From contig JAISZB010000096.1 of NCBI GenBank assembly GCA_031269465.1, forward strand, positions 1-41,586: DNA of 41,586 bases. Direction: 5' to 3'. Every line of letters begins with the position of its first letter. Positions within the stretch are counted from its first letter, which is position 1. This stretch comes from Clostridiales bacterium (GTDB lineage: Bacteria > Bacillota > Clostridia > Lachnospirales > WQUN01). Below are positions 25,582 to 33,079 of this stretch, piece after piece. Position numbers and translations under genes: made by a program. The notes under the pieces are model-generated. The model worked only from the letters and a program-made list of their open reading frames with translations, ran no database searches and was not told where the DNA came from.

Positions 25582-25586
25582 GATAT

Positions 25587-25608
25587 ATTTAATCTATTTC
25601 GATTAAAT
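25587..25608. promoter_or_regulatory. AT-rich inverted repeat, candidate ROK-regulator operator
   Basis: ATTTAATC (25587-25594) and GATTAAAT (25601-25608) are perfect inverted half-sites separated by 6 bases. The site ends 6 bases upstream of the -35 of the glycyl radical enzyme promoter. The half-site is related to the palindrome at 27633-27650 before the isomerase gene, with the ROK regulator gene between the two. Confidence 0.5.
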
Positions 25609-25748
25609 TAATAAATATTAATTTTTGCAGATTAGCATATATGTAGAGATGGATCCTATAGCTTGGAATCGGACAGTCCAGCTTCAAAACAGTTGCGACT
25701 AGACTGCAAATCTCCTCGGAATATCTTCTCTTGAAAAGCAAGAAGATA

Positions 25749-25788
25749 AGGCCTGGCAATCCTTAGGGCTAAACGGATTGCCAGGCCT
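25749..25788 (-). terminator. GGCCTGG-type hairpin (copy A)
   Basis: AGGCCTGGCAATCC (25749-25762) pairs perfectly with GGATTGCCAGGCCT (25775-25788). On the minus strand it is followed by TTATCTTCTTGCTTTTC, so it could terminate transcripts of the ROK gene upstream. Related hairpins lie at 30539 and 33455. Confidence 0.55.
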
Positions 25789-25817
25789 CATGCTCTTTAA
25801 ACCGATGAGGGGCTTGA

Positions 25818-25951
25818 TATACTGCTTTTAATATAAATTACCTTTTTTGGAGCTTGAATATACAGCGAGTGCAAAATGCCGAGATTGGCATTTCGCACCA
25901 CTCAATGGATTATCAAGCTCCAAAAAAGGAATATTTATGAAAAGCGGTATA
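25818..25951. repeat. full-length palindromic intergenic element (copy 3, 134 bp)
   Basis: Left T-type end TATACTGCTTTTAATATA, arms TTTTTTGGAGCTTGA and TCAAGCTCCAAAAAA, centre CAGCGAGTGCAAAATGCC to CCACTCAATGG, right C-type end TTATGAAAAGCGGTATA. It ends 4 bases before the stop codon side of the ROK gene. Confidence 0.85.
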
Positions 25952-25955
25952 TTTC

Positions 25956-27179
25956 TCATATCAGAGCATCTACATAATCCAGCTCATTTTCCATCACAAC
26001 CGCCGCCGCTCCTATGGCTGCTAGCCTTTTCCCGAAAGAGTCCGGGATTATTTCAAAATTGTCCAGCGCCACAAATATAGCTCTTTCATTTATATTTTTC
26101 TTTATCCTGTCAAAGAATGCATCGCCAAGTTCGCAGAGCCTTGCTGTTATTATGATGCTCTCAGGATTGAGGATGTTTACGATCTGAGTCAATGCATCCC
26201 CCAAATGATCGCAGATGTCATCCAGAAGCGCGATGCAGTCGGGATCAAATTCTTTGGCGCCCTGTATGAAAGATGCAATTTCAAGCAGATTGGCGTTTTC
26301 TCCGGCCGCCTTCCATACTGAAGCGAATCTGCCGCCTCTTATGCCTTCAAGCATTCTGAGGCGTATTGCGGTTTCTGAAATTTCTGTGTCCAAGCACCCC
26401 TGCCTGCCGCAAGGACAAAACCGAGAGCCTCTATTAGCCCTTATATGCCCGATCTCTCCTGCTATGAAGCTCTTGCCTTTGTAGAGCATTCCATTGACAA
26501 CGAAGCTCATGCGAATCCCTGTGGATATGTTTATAATGGCATAGTTCTTCTCCATGTATTCAGGTTTTAGCCATTTGTATGCAAGAGCCATGCTGTTCGT
26601 GTTCTGTTCAATAAAAATGTTTCCGCAATCCAGCGCGTCGGAGAAGAAATCTTTCAGGTCAACATTTTGCCAGCCTGGGATATGCGAATAGAAAATGGAA
26701 GTTCCCCGATCATCCAGATATCCCGGAGCGCCTATGCCAATGCCAATCAGCCTGTCTTTTTTATCTTCATTTCTTTGCAGCATGCCTCTTATCAGCTCGG
26801 ACGATTTTGTCAAGGCGTATTCAACGGACAGATTATCAGGTGAAAAAGGCAGCGCGGCGAAATCGCGCACTCCCCCGCAATAGTCTATAATAACGGCGCT
26901 GGCCTCTGCGGCATTGAAGGAAAGCCCGAGAAAAAAGCCCCCCTCAGGGTTTAAGGAAATATATGTAGGGCGTCTGCCGCTTGAAGTTACTCCTTTTTCG
27001 GAATAGAACACGAGTCCTTGCTCCAAAAGATCATCAATAGCCGTTAGAACTGTCACCATGCTGTACTGGGTTGTTTTTTTTATATCCTGCTTTGATATTT
27101 TGCCGGCTCTGCGAATAAGGCCGAGAATGCGGTTTCGCGTATTTCCCTTTCTAGTCCGCCCCATGCCGAAGCTGCTCAT
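25956..27179 (-). CDS. ROK-family transcriptional regulator (NagC/XylR type)
   Basis: A 407-residue DNA-binding repressor. An N-terminal winged helix (about 10-65, with KISKQDIKKTTQYSMVTVL) precedes a ROK sugar-kinase-like domain. That domain has the phosphate loop IGIGAPGYLDDRG, the GEIGHI block and the zinc-binding CPCGRQGCLD. The kinase-like part presumably binds the inducing sugar. ATG 27179 follows GGGGAGGGTGATT. The gene sits between the glycyl radical enzyme operon and the isomerase/kinase operon, and AT-rich palindromes occur before both, so it probably controls both units and senses their substrate. A repeat element and a terminator-like hairpin follow its 3' end. Confidence 0.92.
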   Translation of the reverse strand: MSSFGMGRTRKGNTRNRILGLIRRAGKISKQDIKKTTQYSMVTVLTAIDDLLEQGLVFYSEKGVTSSGRRPTYISLNPEGGFFLGLSFNAAEASAVIIDYCGGVRDFAALPFSPDNLSVEYALTKSSELIRGMLQRNEDKKDRLIGIGIGAPGYLDDRGTSIFYSHIPGWQNVDLKDFFSDALDCGNIFIEQNTNSMALAYKWLKPEYMEKNYAIINISTGIRMSFVVNGMLYKGKSFIAGEIGHIRANRGSRFCPCGRQGCLDTEISETAIRLRMLEGIRGGRFASVWKAAGENANLLEIASFIQGAKEFDPDCIALLDDICDHLGDALTQIVNILNPESIIITARLCELGDAFFDRIKKNINERAIFVALDNFEIIPDSFGKRLAAIGAAAVVMENELDYVDALI

Positions 27180-27233
27180 GAATCACCCTCCCCTTTTAGC
27201 CCTGAAAGAATATGCGGGAGATCTCGCGCGCAT

Positions 27234-27425
27234 GCTGATGCGCATTGGAAAGTTTCGATTTCGAGGCTGGATTATATGCTGATTGGCATTGAAAGCTCCT
27301 ATTTTGGATCTTGATTATCCAGGTATGCTGATTTTCATTGAAAACTGCCTTTTTTGGAGCTTGGTTACAGGTCGGCAGCGGATAATCAAGCTCCGAAAAA
27401 GGAACATTCGCTGAAAATCGGTATA
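27234..27425. repeat. cluster of repeat fragments ending in a complete short element (copy 4)
   Basis: Two partial ends (near 27234-27276 with TGCTGATGCGCATTGGAAAG, and 27283-27320) precede a near-complete element at 27324-27425. That element has T-type end TATGCTGATTTTCATTG, arms TTTTTTGGAGCTTGGTTA and GGATAATCAAGCTCC, and C-type end CTGAAAATCGGTATA. It occupies the upstream region of the ROK gene. I saw no genes between 27180 and 27795. Confidence 0.7.
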
Positions 27426-27606
27426 TCAATGGGCAGCCAAGCTAAAATTGACGTTTTTAATGTTCAAATCAGGTTAATCGGCCTCAAAATCAGCTCATTG
27501 ACTGCGCACCGGCATGAAAATCAAATAAGATTGCCCTTGATTCATTATCTCAAATCAATGCCTCTTTGAAAAGCGGAGCTTAAAACTTTAATAGCACTTC
27601 CCTGCA

Positions 27607-27635
27607 TTGACTTTTTTAAATAGAGAATTTATAAT
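27607..27635 (+). promoter_or_regulatory. strong promoter of the isomerase/kinase operon
   Basis: TTGACT (27607-27612), 17-base spacer, perfect TATAAT (27630-27635). The operator palindrome overlaps its -10 element, as expected for repression. Confidence 0.8.
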
Positions 27636-27650
27636 TAAATCGATTTAATT
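27633..27650. promoter_or_regulatory. perfect 18-bp palindrome over the -10 region, candidate ROK operator
   Basis: AATTAAATCGATTTAATT reads identically on both strands and covers the last half of the TATAAT and the start region. Its half-site AAATCGATTTAAT resembles the AATTTAATCGAAAT of the palindrome before the glycyl radical enzyme operon (minus strand). Binding by the adjacent ROK protein is inferred. Confidence 0.6.
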
Positions 27651-27679
27651 AAACCGGCATGTGAAATATGTATTTCCAG

Positions 27680-27765
27680 TATATTGATGCTCTCAGAAAA
27701 TCCCCGATTTTGAAGCTTGATTGTGCAAGCTCCAAAATCAGTGCATTTGGGCGCGCATTGGTATA
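27680..27765. repeat. short palindromic element in the leader of the isomerase gene (copy 5)
   Basis: TATATTGATGC at the left and CATTGGTATA at the right enclose a hairpin, GATTTTGAAGCTTG with CAAGCTCCAAAATC. This belongs to a shorter subfamily in which arms begin with CCGATTTT. It lies between the promoter and the ribosome binding site, so it forms part of the mRNA leader. Confidence 0.65.
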
Positions 27766-27795
27766 TATTTATCTCTTTTAGAAAGGGGCGGCGGC

Positions 27796-29205
27796 TTGAT
27801 TGAAACTGAAAGGCTGAAAGTCGGAATGGCATCAATAATCCAGCTTAACTTCAGAGGAGACAAAGAGGCGCAGTTTGCTCTCTCCCGCGAAGAGCTAAAA
27901 GAGGCATCAAAGGCTTTAAACTTTGAATTGTCTGTTTATCCTGAAATGATCGCAACAGCGGAACAAGCGGCGTCCGCCGCAAAGTTCTTCATCGGAAGCC
28001 GCGTCGACTTTCTGCTGGTGCAAAATACTTCTCTCGCCTCTGGGCTCTTAATGGCGGAACTCGCCTCTGCCGCTCCCGCTATAGGGCTTTGGGCCGTCAA
28101 AGAGCAGCGAGAAAGCGGGTTTTTGCCGCAAAACTCACTGTGCGGACTTAATCTCAACGCCAGCATTATGAAAGGTTACTTGGGAAAAACCAATTTCAAG
28201 TGGTTTTTTGGAGACTTTGCAAACCCCTTGATGGGTCGGCGCTTCGCTCTTACAGTTGCGGCGCTTTCCGCAAAAAAAGCTCTTATGGGCGCTGAGATCT
28301 TGCATATCGGAGGAACTGCGCCTGGGTTTATAGGATTTTACAACGATGAAAGGGCTTTAAAAAAGAGGCTGGGACTTTCAGTGCGAGAGGTGGAATATGG
28401 AGATCTGAAAAAACTGGCATTATCCTATCCGGAAGGCAAGGTAGAAAAGCTGGCGGAAGAGATGGAAAGCAAAACGCCTCCCATAAGCGCGCTAGCCAAA
28501 GAAAAAACCATTATGAGCGCCAGGGTAAAGCTGGCCATAGAAGAGCTCTCCGGAACAGCTTCCGCCATCGCCATGAGCTGCTGGCCTAGATTCCGGCAGG
28601 ATTTTTCCTTTACGCCATGCGCTGTTTTCGGCGCGCTTAATGAAAGCGGCCGCATCATAGCATGCGAAGGAGATATCCTGAGCGCGGCAAGCATGCTGGC
28701 GCTAAAGGCGGCCGCAGGCTTTGAGCCTATACTCATGGATATGGTCTCCTTTGACGAAAAAGACGACTCGGTTCAGCTTTGGCACTGCGGAGTCGGATCC
28801 AGAACTTATGCCGCAAACGGAGTCACGCTTGACACCCACTACAATCCCGGCCCTTTCAGCGACGAAAAGGGATGGCTCTTGGCAGGCCCTGCAGCCCTTA
28901 TGGAATTCGCTCCCCAGAAGCTCACATGCATGCGCTTTGCGCCGGATGCCAACGCAATATTAACATTTTCAGGAGAGATTATCGGAAACAAGCCGCTTTA
29001 CCACGGCAGCGCAGGTTGGCTGGGAAATCTTGAAGCTGACAAGGCTCCCCTAACCTCCACTGATCTTATACATACTATTATGACAGAGGGATTCCCGCAC
29101 CACTACCCATTAGTTAAAGGCCATGTCGAGAGCGCTGTGCGAGAAATGGCTCGCTGGCTTGACGTGAGGGCAATAGAAATCCGACCGTATAAAGAGTATG
29201 AATGA
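27796..29205 (+). CDS. L-fucose/L-arabinose isomerase superfamily protein
   Basis: A 469-residue protein related to FucI/AraA-type ketol isomerases. Supporting blocks are HIGGTAPGFIGF, MSCWPRFRQDF, IIACEGDILSAASMLAL (equivalent to the ACExDxxGAxSM metal/acid block of fucose isomerases) and DTHYNPGPF with a possible metal-ligand His. The start is TTG 27796 with AAAGGGG 8 bases upstream; the frame is open further to 27721 but through the repeat element. A PfkB kinase gene overlaps its 3' end region, giving an isomerase-kinase pair as in deoxyhexose or pentose catabolism. No aldolase is present in the window. The actual sugar is unknown. Confidence 0.8.
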   Translation: MIETERLKVGMASIIQLNFRGDKEAQFALSREELKEASKALNFELSVYPEMIATAEQAASAAKFFIGSRVDFLLVQNTSLASGLLMAELASAAPAIGLWAVKEQRESGFLPQNSLCGLNLNASIMKGYLGKTNFKWFFGDFANPLMGRRFALTVAALSAKKALMGAEILHIGGTAPGFIGFYNDERALKKRLGLSVREVEYGDLKKLALSYPEGKVEKLAEEMESKTPPISALAKEKTIMSARVKLAIEELSGTASAIAMSCWPRFRQDFSFTPCAVFGALNESGRIIACEGDILSAASMLALKAAAGFEPILMDMVSFDEKDDSVQLWHCGVGSRTYAANGVTLDTHYNPGPFSDEKGWLLAGPAALMEFAPQKLTCMRFAPDANAILTFSGEIIGNKPLYHGSAGWLGNLEADKAPLTSTDLIHTIMTEGFPHHYPLVKGHVESAVREMARWLDVRAIEIRPYKEYE

Positions 29206-29224
29206 ACAACGCGGGGAGGAAAGA

Positions 29225-30181
29225 ATGCGAGAGAAGGGATTCTTGTGTTTTGGGCTTGTTCTTCTGGATATTCTAGTCTCAGGAGTAAGCAGGCTCCCGT
29301 CTCACTGGGAAGATTCAGTCCTTGGCGCGGAGGTCAGCCGCGCTGTCGGCGGCGGAGCCGCCAACAGCGCGGCTGCGCTCGGAAAGCTTGGCGCCAGGGC
29401 TTCAGTTGCGGGAATGATAGGCTCAGATGATTTCGGGGATGTAATTTTATCAATGCTTGAAAGAAGCTGCGTAGATGCGAGCAATCTGCTTCGCTCCAAA
29501 GAAGAGCCCAGCGGAGTATCCATAGGGCTTATAAACCCTGATGGGCAGAGATGCTTCATAGTTTCAAGAGGTGCCAATCAAAGGCTTGACGCGGCGGGAT
29601 TATGCAGCCTCAATCCAGACGACTGCCATTTTCTCCTCATAAACGGATTCTTCCAATTTCCTCAGGCGGAGACATGCCTGCTTCACTCTGTGAAGCAGTA
29701 TAGTGAGTCTGGGGTTCAAATAGCTTTCGACATGGCTTCTTGGGATCCATCGGATAGATGGATGGCCGCAATCAAGCCGTTTGCTCCGCTTATAGATGTT
29801 TTTTTCGCCAACTCCGCTCAGCTTAAAAGATTGACTTGCGAAGAAGATTTAAATGCGGGAGCCGAGATGATGCTGGATCTCGGAGTCAAAACCCTTGTAA
29901 TAAAAAAAGGCCATTCAGGCTGTGATATACATGACGGGCATGAGATTATAAGCGTCAGATCCCCAGACGTTTCCGTCATAGACACTACAGGAGCTGGAGA
30001 TGTCTTTGACGCAGCTTATATTTTGGGCGTTTCAAAAGGATGGAAGCCTAGACTATGCGGAGCTTTCGCAAATACGGTCGCCGGGCTTTCCTGCGAAAGT
30101 CTGGGAGCCGGGGCTGGCGTTCCCGATTATGAGCGAGCTGTTGAAGCCATGAATAGTTTTTATCCAAAAGGCGGATTCTAA
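29225..30181 (+). CDS. PfkB-family sugar kinase
   Basis: A 318-residue ribokinase/PfkB-type kinase. AVGGGAANSAAALGKLG is the N-terminal substrate-binding signature, and DTTGAGDVFDAAYI contains the catalytic Asp and anion hole Gly-Ala-Gly-Asp. ATG 29225 is chosen because GGGGAGGAAAG precedes it; the frame extends to 29198, overlapping the isomerase gene. It should phosphorylate the ketose made by that isomerase. Residues recalled as sulfofructose-kinase specific in YihV (Lys27, Asn109, Arg138) do not appear conserved, so a sulfosugar is not supported here. Confidence 0.9.
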   Translation: MREKGFLCFGLVLLDILVSGVSRLPSHWEDSVLGAEVSRAVGGGAANSAAALGKLGARASVAGMIGSDDFGDVILSMLERSCVDASNLLRSKEEPSGVSIGLINPDGQRCFIVSRGANQRLDAAGLCSLNPDDCHFLLINGFFQFPQAETCLLHSVKQYSESGVQIAFDMASWDPSDRWMAAIKPFAPLIDVFFANSAQLKRLTCEEDLNAGAEMMLDLGVKTLVIKKGHSGCDIHDGHEIISVRSPDVSVIDTTGAGDVFDAAYILGVSKGWKPRLCGAFANTVAGLSCESLGAGAGVPDYERAVEAMNSFYPKGGF

Positions 30182-30201
30182 GGAGAACCCTTCCTCGCTA
30201 T

Positions 30202-30536
30202 TATACCGCTTTTCATCAAATGTTCCTTTTTTTGTTGATTATCCATTGAATGGTGCGATTGATATCGGCATTTTGCACTTGCTGTATAATCAAATCCTAA
30301 TGTGCATTTTTCGATCTAGCAGAAATATTTTCAATAGTCTATGCTTTTCAAGTATATTGAACTGAATTGCAACTATAATTCAGACTTTGCTACTTGGATT
30401 GTTATACACTTTTCACAATTAGTTTTAAGTCTGATTTCAAAAGTCAAGTTTACATTGTTAGATATTTTGTGATTTTTCAAAATGCACATTAGGAGTAATC
30501 AACAAAAAAAGGCAGTTTTATATGAAAAGCAGTATA
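30202..30536. repeat. palindromic element with a 198-bp internal insertion (copy 6)
   Basis: C-type end TATACCGCTTTTCATC at the left and T-type end ATATGAAAAGCAGTATA at the right. Arms are CCTTTTTTTGTTGATTA and the exact complement TAATCAACAAAAAAAGG, different from the usual arm in both copies. The middle carries an AT-rich insert at 30296-30493 bounded by perfect 15-bp inverted repeats CCTAATGTGCATTTT/AAAATGCACATTAGG. It begins 20 bases after the PfkB stop codon. Confidence 0.75.
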
Positions 30537-30538
30537 GA

Positions 30539-30575
30539 TTAAGGCCTGGCCATCCAAGGGATAGCCAGGCCTTAA
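30539..30575 (+). terminator. GGCCTGG-type hairpin (copy B), possible terminator
   Basis: TTAAGGCCTGGCCATCC (30539-30555) pairs with GGATAGCCAGGCCTTAA (30559-30575) over 17 positions with one mismatch. ATTCTATTTATTCTTTG follows, giving a U-rich tail on the plus strand. It would close the isomerase/kinase transcript. Confidence 0.5.
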
Positions 30576-30704
30576 ATTCTATTTATTCTTTGTTGATTTT
30601 GCTCTCCTTGGCTGCACTGCTTCATTCAGCTACGCTCGCCAGCGTTTGCTTTGCACGTCATTTTATTTTACCGGGACTTTTCAAAAACCATTGACAGCCT
30701 AAGC

Positions 30705-30842
30705 TATACTGATTTTCTATGAAAATCACCCTTTTTTGGAGCTTGATTATACAGATAGCGCGAAATGCCGATATCGGCATTTCGTACCTTCCAACGTATA
30801 ATCAAGCTTCAAAAAAGGAATAATTTGATGAAAATCGGTGTA
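30705..30842. repeat. full-length palindromic intergenic element (copy 7, 138 bp)
   Basis: Left T-type end TATACTGATTTTCTATG, arms TTTTTTGGAGCTTGATTA and TAATCAAGCTTCAAAAAA, centre GCGAAATGCCGATATCGG then CATTTCG, right C-type end TTTGATGAAAATCGGTGTA. Confidence 0.85.
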
Positions 30843-30960
30843 TGAATCTAGGGTCTGTTATGTTGCAAGCCGCCATATTTTAAACGCCTTTGCGCAACGA
30901 CCATTGCCGCTCGTTTGAACCTCAATTCACATCAGACAATTTATTTCAGCTCCACGCGTC

Positions 30961-31421
30961 GGCTGTCGCGGGCAAGCGATTATAGGAGCCTGCAAAGCTA
31001 TGAAATCTCCAGACCCAGTGCCGCTGGGCGAGTATTGTGGTTTTCAAATGGCTCTATCCTTTGACACCTAAAGCAAGGAATACCGGGTTGCGTTCAAATG
31101 CTTGATAAGCCGGACATTCACGGCAGCATCACCCGGCTTGACAACGGGCTGGAGGGGGTCGGGGAAACTATACGACGCTACGAAAGCGACCTTGCCGAAA
31201 CGAAAATGCAGATGGAAACGGCGAAAGGCGAGGTTGACAGGCCATTCCCTCAGGAAGCGGAATATCAGGAGAAATCGGAGCAAGGCGTATTGCTTAATAT
31301 GCCGAAAACTCTTCATAGAATGGGCGTAATCGCCGTATCAGCGGATGCAACTAAAATAACTGAAAAAATATCTGAAAGGGTGAAAGGATTTCGCATTGCC
31401 AATCGTATTCAAAGTAGATGA
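30961..31421 (+). pseudogene. C-terminal remnant of a conjugative-element helicase/methylase protein
   Basis: In the frame through 30988 the sequence reads GQAIIGACKAMKSPDPVPLG, then EYCGFQMALSFDT, an in-frame TAA and SKEYRVAF. The match then shifts frame to HGSITRLDNGLEG, ETAKGEVDRPFPQEAE and LLNMPK before the stop at 31421. These blocks in this order are the C-terminus of the very large SNF2-type helicase/DNA methylase found in Clostridia integrative conjugative elements. With an internal stop, at least one frameshift and everything upstream gone, it is a dead fragment. It marks a former conjugative element beside the ECF operon. Confidence 0.75.
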
Positions 31422-31474
31422 GAAAACAGGCGCGACTTCGGATTCCAAAACTTTAGATTTCAGGAGGGGTTCAT

Positions 31475-31807
31475 ATGAAAAAAATCATCGCGGTATTAGC
31501 CGTCGCGGTTATGGCAACCACGTTCGGCGCGACAACAGCTTTTGCCCACGGACATAGAAGCGCCTCAACCGCTACCTATGCGGTCTGTAAGGTTGAAAGC
31601 TGTTCCAAGACAGGGTGGCACACGCACAACAGCGTCTATTACTCGGCGCATTATTACGGCGATGGGCACGACTACCACGATTATTGCGTTGCGGCGGGCT
31701 GCACGCTCGCTGGATATCATGAACACGACGGGGCGTATTGCTTCGCGCGCGCAGCGAACGACGGGCATAGCCACAATCTCGTGGCAGGGAATCGATATTG
31801 TCATTAG
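31475..31807 (+). CDS. secreted Cys/His-rich protein with duplicated putative metal-binding motif
   Basis: A 110-residue protein with a signal peptide (1-24, cleavage after TAFA) and strong ribosome binding site CAGGAGGGG. The mature part holds two copies of Cys-x4-Cys-x5-His-x-His-x3-Tyr: Cys38, Cys43, His49, His51, Tyr55 and Cys71, Cys76, His82, His84, Tyr88, exactly 33 residues apart. The rest is also rich in His, Tyr and Asp (HYYGDGHDYHDY, NDGHSHN). Two Cys2His2 sites suggest zinc, copper or another soft metal, or disulfide-stabilised domains. It is first of three genes with an ECF sigma factor (10-base gap) and a His-tailed anti-sigma, so it could be a metal scavenger, sensor or target of the system. 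No named family is recognised. Confidence 0.8.
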   Translation: MKKIIAVLAVAVMATTFGATTAFAHGHRSASTATYAVCKVESCSKTGWHTHNSVYYSAHYYGDGHDYHDYCVAAGCTLAGYHEHDGAYCFARAANDGHSHNLVAGNRYCH

Positions 31808-31817
31808 GAGCGTTTCA

Positions 31818-32306
31818 ATGAAAAGCGAATCCGAGGCGAGCCGCGCGGTTGAGCTGTATGCCGACACGGTGCGCCGCGTCTGTTTTCTGCATCTGGAAAG
31901 CCATAGCGATGTGGAGGACGTGTTTCAGGAGGTGTTTTTGAAATATGTCCTGCGAACCGCGCCCTTTGATAGCGCCGAACACGAAAAGGCGTGGCTGATT
32001 CGCGTCGCGGTCAACGCCTGCAAGGACATACATAAGAGCTTTTTTCGACGCAAGGTTTTATTTCTGAAGGAATTGGATTCGGAACCGTCCTATAGCATGC
32101 CAGAAGACAGCAGTGACGTCTTGGATGCGGTGCTGGCTTTGCCGGAGAAGTATAGGGATGTTATATATCTTTTCTATTGCGAGGGCTATTCGGCGGTGGA
32201 AATCGCGCGGTTGCTCGGCAAAAGCGAAAACACGATATACACTTGGCTCTCGAGGGCAAAGGTGAAATTGAAAGACGCTCTGGGAGGTGATTTCGCGGAT
32301 GAATAA
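31818..32306 (+). CDS. ECF-type RNA polymerase sigma factor
   Basis: A 162-residue group 4 sigma factor. Region 2 (about 8-75) includes HSDVEDVFQEVFLKYV and EHEKAWLIRVAVNACKDIHK, and region 4 (about 105-155) includes LPEKYRDVIYLFYCEGYSAV and SENTIYTWLSRAKVKLK. ATG 31818 follows TAGGAG. The last 8 bases overlap the anti-sigma gene, so synthesis of the pair is coupled. It should redirect RNA polymerase to envelope-response genes, including possibly its own operon; I could not identify its promoter motif. Confidence 0.93.
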   Translation: MKSESEASRAVELYADTVRRVCFLHLESHSDVEDVFQEVFLKYVLRTAPFDSAEHEKAWLIRVAVNACKDIHKSFFRRKVLFLKELDSEPSYSMPEDSSDVLDAVLALPEKYRDVIYLFYCEGYSAVEIARLLGKSENTIYTWLSRAKVKLKDALGGDFADE

Positions 32307-33072
32307 AATTAAAGACGCTTTTGAATCCATACAAGCCGAGGACGTTCTAAAAGCGAATACGTTACTGTTTCTGCAAGTTAAAGCCCAAAGTTTTCCTGTG
32401 AAAAAACGCCCTGCTCTTTTAAGAATCGCGTTTGCGTTTGCAACTTCCGCAATCTTGCTTTTCTTTGGAGCATTTTCTTTTAACAGTTACTTCACAACCA
32501 TGGCGTTTTTGGATTTTGACGTCAATCCGTCCATAGAGCTTTCCGTCAATTGTTTTGGGAGGGTCATCGAAGCATACGCCTATAACAATGACGGCGGGCA
32601 AATCCTTTCGAAAGTTAGTTTAAGGCATAAAACCTACCAAGACGCAACGCGGCTCATCATTGACACGATTGCCATTGATGGTTATCTGCGCGACGAAGCT
32701 ATGATTTCTGTAACATTGCAAACTGCCGACCCCAACAAGGAGAGCCAAATGCTTGCAGATGTTGAATCCAATATGGCAGCGGCGGTTTCCGAACATCATA
32801 TCGCGCCGCTGACCGAAGTTTTCCCCGTAAGCGTGGAAGTGAGAAACGAAGCCCACCGGCAGGACATAAGCCCAGCTAAATACCTTGCCATTCTCGAACT
32901 GCAAAAGGTAGACCCCGCCGCCACAGTAGATTCTTGCCGCGACCATACCATCGGGGAAATCCGCGAACTCGCGCAAGAACATCACGTCGGCGAGGGCGAA
33001 GCCGAAAACGGCAGGCAGGAACTTCCGGGCGGCGACGAATCCGACATGCATCATCACGGCGGCCATCACTAA
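32299..33072 (+). CDS. RsgI-like membrane anti-sigma factor with His-rich C-terminus
   Basis: A 257-residue single-pass protein. A short cytoplasmic segment (1-40) should bind the sigma factor, a membrane helix spans about 41-61, and the RsgI-type extracytoplasmic domain (about 66-130) has the hallmark LDFDVNPSIELSVNCFGRVI. RsgI proteins are known to self-cleave at the Asn-Pro of this motif, here Asn76-Pro77. A periplasmic-side helical domain (about 145-235) follows, and the protein ends GDESDMHHHGGHH. In cellulolytic clostridia the RsgI C-terminus is a carbohydrate sensor; here a His cluster replaces it, pointing to metal sensing. The ATG at 32299 follows GGGAGGTGAT; a GTG at 32287 is inside that site. 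Confidence 0.88.
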   Translation: MNKIKDAFESIQAEDVLKANTLLFLQVKAQSFPVKKRPALLRIAFAFATSAILLFFGAFSFNSYFTTMAFLDFDVNPSIELSVNCFGRVIEAYAYNNDGGQILSKVSLRHKTYQDATRLIIDTIAIDGYLRDEAMISVTLQTADPNKESQMLADVESNMAAAVSEHHIAPLTEVFPVSVEVRNEAHRQDISPAKYLAILELQKVDPAATVDSCRDHTIGEIRELAQEHHVGEGEAENGRQELPGGDESDMHHHGGHH

Positions 33073-33079
33073 TTAAGGG

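Noticed and set aside
13512-30181. A sulfoquinovose degradation pathway (GH31, isomerase, PfkB kinase, sulfonate-lyase-like glycyl radical enzyme)
   Set aside because: The GH31 lacks the sulfonate-binding set, the PfkB kinase lacks the residues recalled for sulfofructose kinase, and no sulfofructose-phosphate aldolase, transaldolase or sulfolactaldehyde reductase is recognisable.
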